Part shown: one piece after another, positions 62,212 through 64,000 of the stretch
How positions within the stretch are numbered: the first letter of the stretch is position 1
Layout of the letters: each line of letters begins with the position of its first letter
NCBI RefSeq assembly: GCF_023715725.1
Contig: NZ_JAMBOT010000001.1
Span: 248,001 to 312,000, forward strand
Length of the DNA: 64,000 nt
Direction of reading: 5' to 3'
From: Paenibacillus pasadenensis
Lineage (GTDB): Bacteria > Bacillota > Bacilli > Paenibacillales > Paenibacillaceae
The notes under the pieces: generated by a model
What the model was told of the DNA's origin: nothing
The model's input: the letters and a program-made list of their open reading frames with translations, nothing else
Database searches by the model: none
Program-made: the position numbers and the translations under genes

Positions 62212-63777
62212 CTATTCTTCTACCAGCCAGGTGCGAAGAAGGTTGACGAACTCATCCGGCTTGCGCTTGGCGAGAGTTTCAAGATTTTTGCGGACCTGAC
62301 TGTCGTTGTTCATGCTGTCCAGGTTAATCGATGGATACTCGACCCTTGGCGGGAGCTCTTCTACGAACTCTTCCTCCGCGTTGCGGCGGCGCCTGCGGAT
62401 AGCGAGGATAATTCCGCCAATCAAAGCTGCGGCTGCAACTGCGATTGCGGCAATCCATCCGGCGGACAAACCTGCAGCCCCAAGGCTTCCGCCCGATCCG
62501 GCAAAGTTTTGTCCAATTACCGAAACTTTTTTGGAGATCAGCGCGTCATTACTTACGTCTTGTCCGGAATCAATTAATTGCGAACGTACAAAGGAAGTTA
62601 AATATTGAGTGATTTGATTTTGAGTTTCCGGGTTTAATAGATTAGTAGGCAAGCCTACGCTAATGCTCAAATCTTTGACGGAGTATGGACCTCCGACAAC
62701 GGTGTTTTTGATCCGGTTTACATCGTAGTTAGTCGTGCGGGAATTTTTCTCGGTTGTGCTGTTAGCTCCGTCCGTGGAAGAATAACCTGGAACATCGGTT
62801 TCTCCCGTTCCGGCTACACCGCCGACGCTGCCGTTTGAGCCTTCCGAGCTTTCGCTTTCTTCCTGCTGGCTGACCACGATGCCGTTGTTGTTATTGTCAT
62901 CGAGAGGCTTGACAAGATCTTCAACTCGGTTCGTCTGATCAAAGTTGAGGCTGCTCGTAACACTTACAACGAGATTTTCGCTTCCAAGCATTGGACCGAG
63001 GAACTGTTCAATGTTGCGTTTTAGCTCCGCCTCGTACTTCTTTTTAATCTGGAACTGGGAATCTGCGCTGCCCGTACCGGCCAAAGCGCCGCCAGCCTTA
63101 GAGGAAGGCGTTAATTCTCCTTGAGGACTTGTAATGGTAATATCTTCAACCTTGAGGTTAGGGACAGAGGTTTTCACCAGATTAAAATATCCGTCGATTT
63201 CATCTTGGCTCGGTCTGAAGCCGGGCTTAAATTTCATGACTACGGATACCGAGGCGCCTGAGCCCTCATCCGGCTGGGCAAATACGCTTTCCTTCGGAAG
63301 ATTGACAACAACCTTGCTAGAGGAGACGCCCTGCATCGCATTTAACAGCTGTTGAATTTCGCCGTTTAATGCATTTTTGTACCGGACGTTGAATTCATTG
63401 TCGGTCATACCGAATTGCGATGAGCTTGCGCTGAATGCTTCAAAGCCCATAGAACCGTTTTGCACTAAACCTTGCGAACCCGCCCCGACTCTTACCCGGT
63501 CAGCGTCGCTGCTTGGAACCGCTATGGAAGAACCGGCATTTTCAAGCTTGTAGGCAATATTGCTGCTGTCCAGATAAGTCATAATGGCTTGGGCATCCGT
63601 TGTGTCCAGCTCGTTAAATACGGTTTCGTATTGTGTTTTGGAAAGGATTGCTGTTAGCAGGATGATCGTCAGCAGCAGCACTCCAAGCGTGGCTCCGAGC
63701 CAAATCTTCTGTTTTTTCCCCATCGCGCCCCAGTAATTTTTCATCGAGGCACGGTAACGGGCTACTGTTTCGTTCAC
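62212..63777 (-). CDS. fliF: Flagellar MS-ring protein FliF
   Basis: 521 residues. Two membrane helices (about 25-45 and 430-455) enclose a large extracytoplasmic part with ring-building motifs; the C-terminal tail (NLLRTWLVEE) binds FliG. The Ser/Gly-rich loop at about 300-345 is typical. Start GTG at 63777 after GGGGTGG. Confidence 0.96.
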   Translation of the reverse strand: MNETVARYRASMKNYWGAMGKKQKIWLGATLGVLLLTIILLTAILSKTQYETVFNELDTTDAQAIMTYLDSSNIAYKLENAGSSIAVPSSDADRVRVGAGSQGLVQNGSMGFEAFSASSSQFGMTDNEFNVRYKNALNGEIQQLLNAMQGVSSSKVVVNLPKESVFAQPDEGSGASVSVVMKFKPGFRPSQDEIDGYFNLVKTSVPNLKVEDITITSPQGELTPSSKAGGALAGTGSADSQFQIKKKYEAELKRNIEQFLGPMLGSENLVVSVTSSLNFDQTNRVEDLVKPLDDNNNNGIVVSQQEESESSEGSNGSVGGVAGTGETDVPGYSSTDGANSTTEKNSRTTNYDVNRIKNTVVGGPYSVKDLSISVGLPTNLLNPETQNQITQYLTSFVRSQLIDSGQDVSNDALISKKVSVIGQNFAGSGGSLGAAGLSAGWIAAIAVAAAALIGGIILAIRRRRRNAEEEFVEELPPRVEYPSINLDSMNNDSQVRKNLETLAKRKPDEFVNLLRTWLVEE

Positions 63778-63816
63778 TATTCCACCCCGCAGATTGCTGT
63801 TGCTTGATGCTCAGCC

Positions 63817-64000
63817 CTAGAATTGCATGCGCATGATTTCCTGATAAGCTTCCACAGCTTTGTTCCGGACCTGCGTCACGAGCTGGAGATTTAATTGCGC
63901 CTGCTGCGCGGCTATCATCACTTCCGAGATATCCGCATTGCCTATCAGAAACTGATTATTGACCTTATGTACGTTCTGCTCCTGTGCGCTTACGCTGTCC
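63817..64000 (-). CDS. fliE: Flagellar hook-basal body protein FliE (3' part)
   Basis: 61 C-terminal residues are visible up to the stop codon at 63817-63819; the start is beyond the window. The end reads VRNKAVEAYQEIMRMQF, the FliE hallmark. Connects the MS ring to the rod. It precedes fliF by about 40 nt. Confidence 0.93.
   Translation of the reverse strand, partial: DSVSAQEQNVHKVNNQFLIGNADISEVMIAAQQAQLNLQLVTQVRNKAVEAYQEIMRMQF

Overview
The window looks like a chromosomal core region of an endospore-forming, flagellated Firmicute of the Paenibacillaceae type (Paenibacillus or a close relative). Supporting signs are moderately high GC content, dipicolinate synthase genes, a textbook sigma-E promoter, a Gram-positive PolC, a complete fla/che cluster with FliY/CheC/CheD, and gene order almost collinear with the Bacillus subtilis fliE-to-rnjB region. 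Every gene I can support is on the minus strand, so transcription runs from high to low coordinates. The genus is inferred from gene content and protein style, not from a search.

Region A (64000 to about 33925, in transcription order) is the fla/che operon: fliE (cut by the window edge), fliF, fliG, fliH, fliI, fliJ, a MotE/YlxF-like gene, fliK, flgD, flgE, flbD, fliL, fliM, fliY, cheY, fliO, fliP, fliQ, fliR, flhB, flhA, flhF, flhG, cheB, cheA, cheW, cheC, cheD, a small membrane protein, sigD, fapA, an unknown small protein, a swrB-like gene and an anchored protein with an MltG/YceG-like domain. Together these encode the MS ring and switch, the type III export gate, the hook with its cap and length control, flagellar placement GTPases, the chemotaxis core with CheC/CheD/FliY adaptation, and the late flagellar sigma factor. 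Most junctions overlap by 4 to 20 nt, which suggests translational coupling.

Region B (33894 to 25036) is translation and envelope housekeeping: rpsB, tsf, pyrH, frr, a candidate 45-codon cysteine-containing ORF that fills the frr-uppS gap exactly, uppS, cdsA, dxr, rseP and an archaeal/eukaryotic-type proS. Region C (25004 to 11638) is polC, then rimP-nusA-ylxR-ylxQ-infB-rbfA-nrnA-truB-ribF behind a strong promoter and a hairpin that could be a NusA-dependent attenuator, then rpsO with a structured leader, then pnp.

Region D (11516 to 1) ends the series: pnp, then a sporulation block of ylxY-mlpA-dut behind a perfect-looking sigma-E promoter, dpaA-dpaB behind a sigma-K-like promoter with a terminator-like hairpin in its leader, then dapG, dapA and an RNase J gene. 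The asd gene that lies between spoVFB and dapG in B. subtilis is absent; a strong terminator occupies that site.

I found no insertion sequences, prophage, CRISPR arrays, tRNAs or rRNAs. The most unusual items are the tiny Cys ORF, the candidate leader RNAs of rimP, rpsO, dpaA and rpsB, the 22-residue repeats in IF2, the truncated MltG-like protein in the flagellar operon, and a hairpin between flgE and flbD that pairs completely only as minus-strand RNA.
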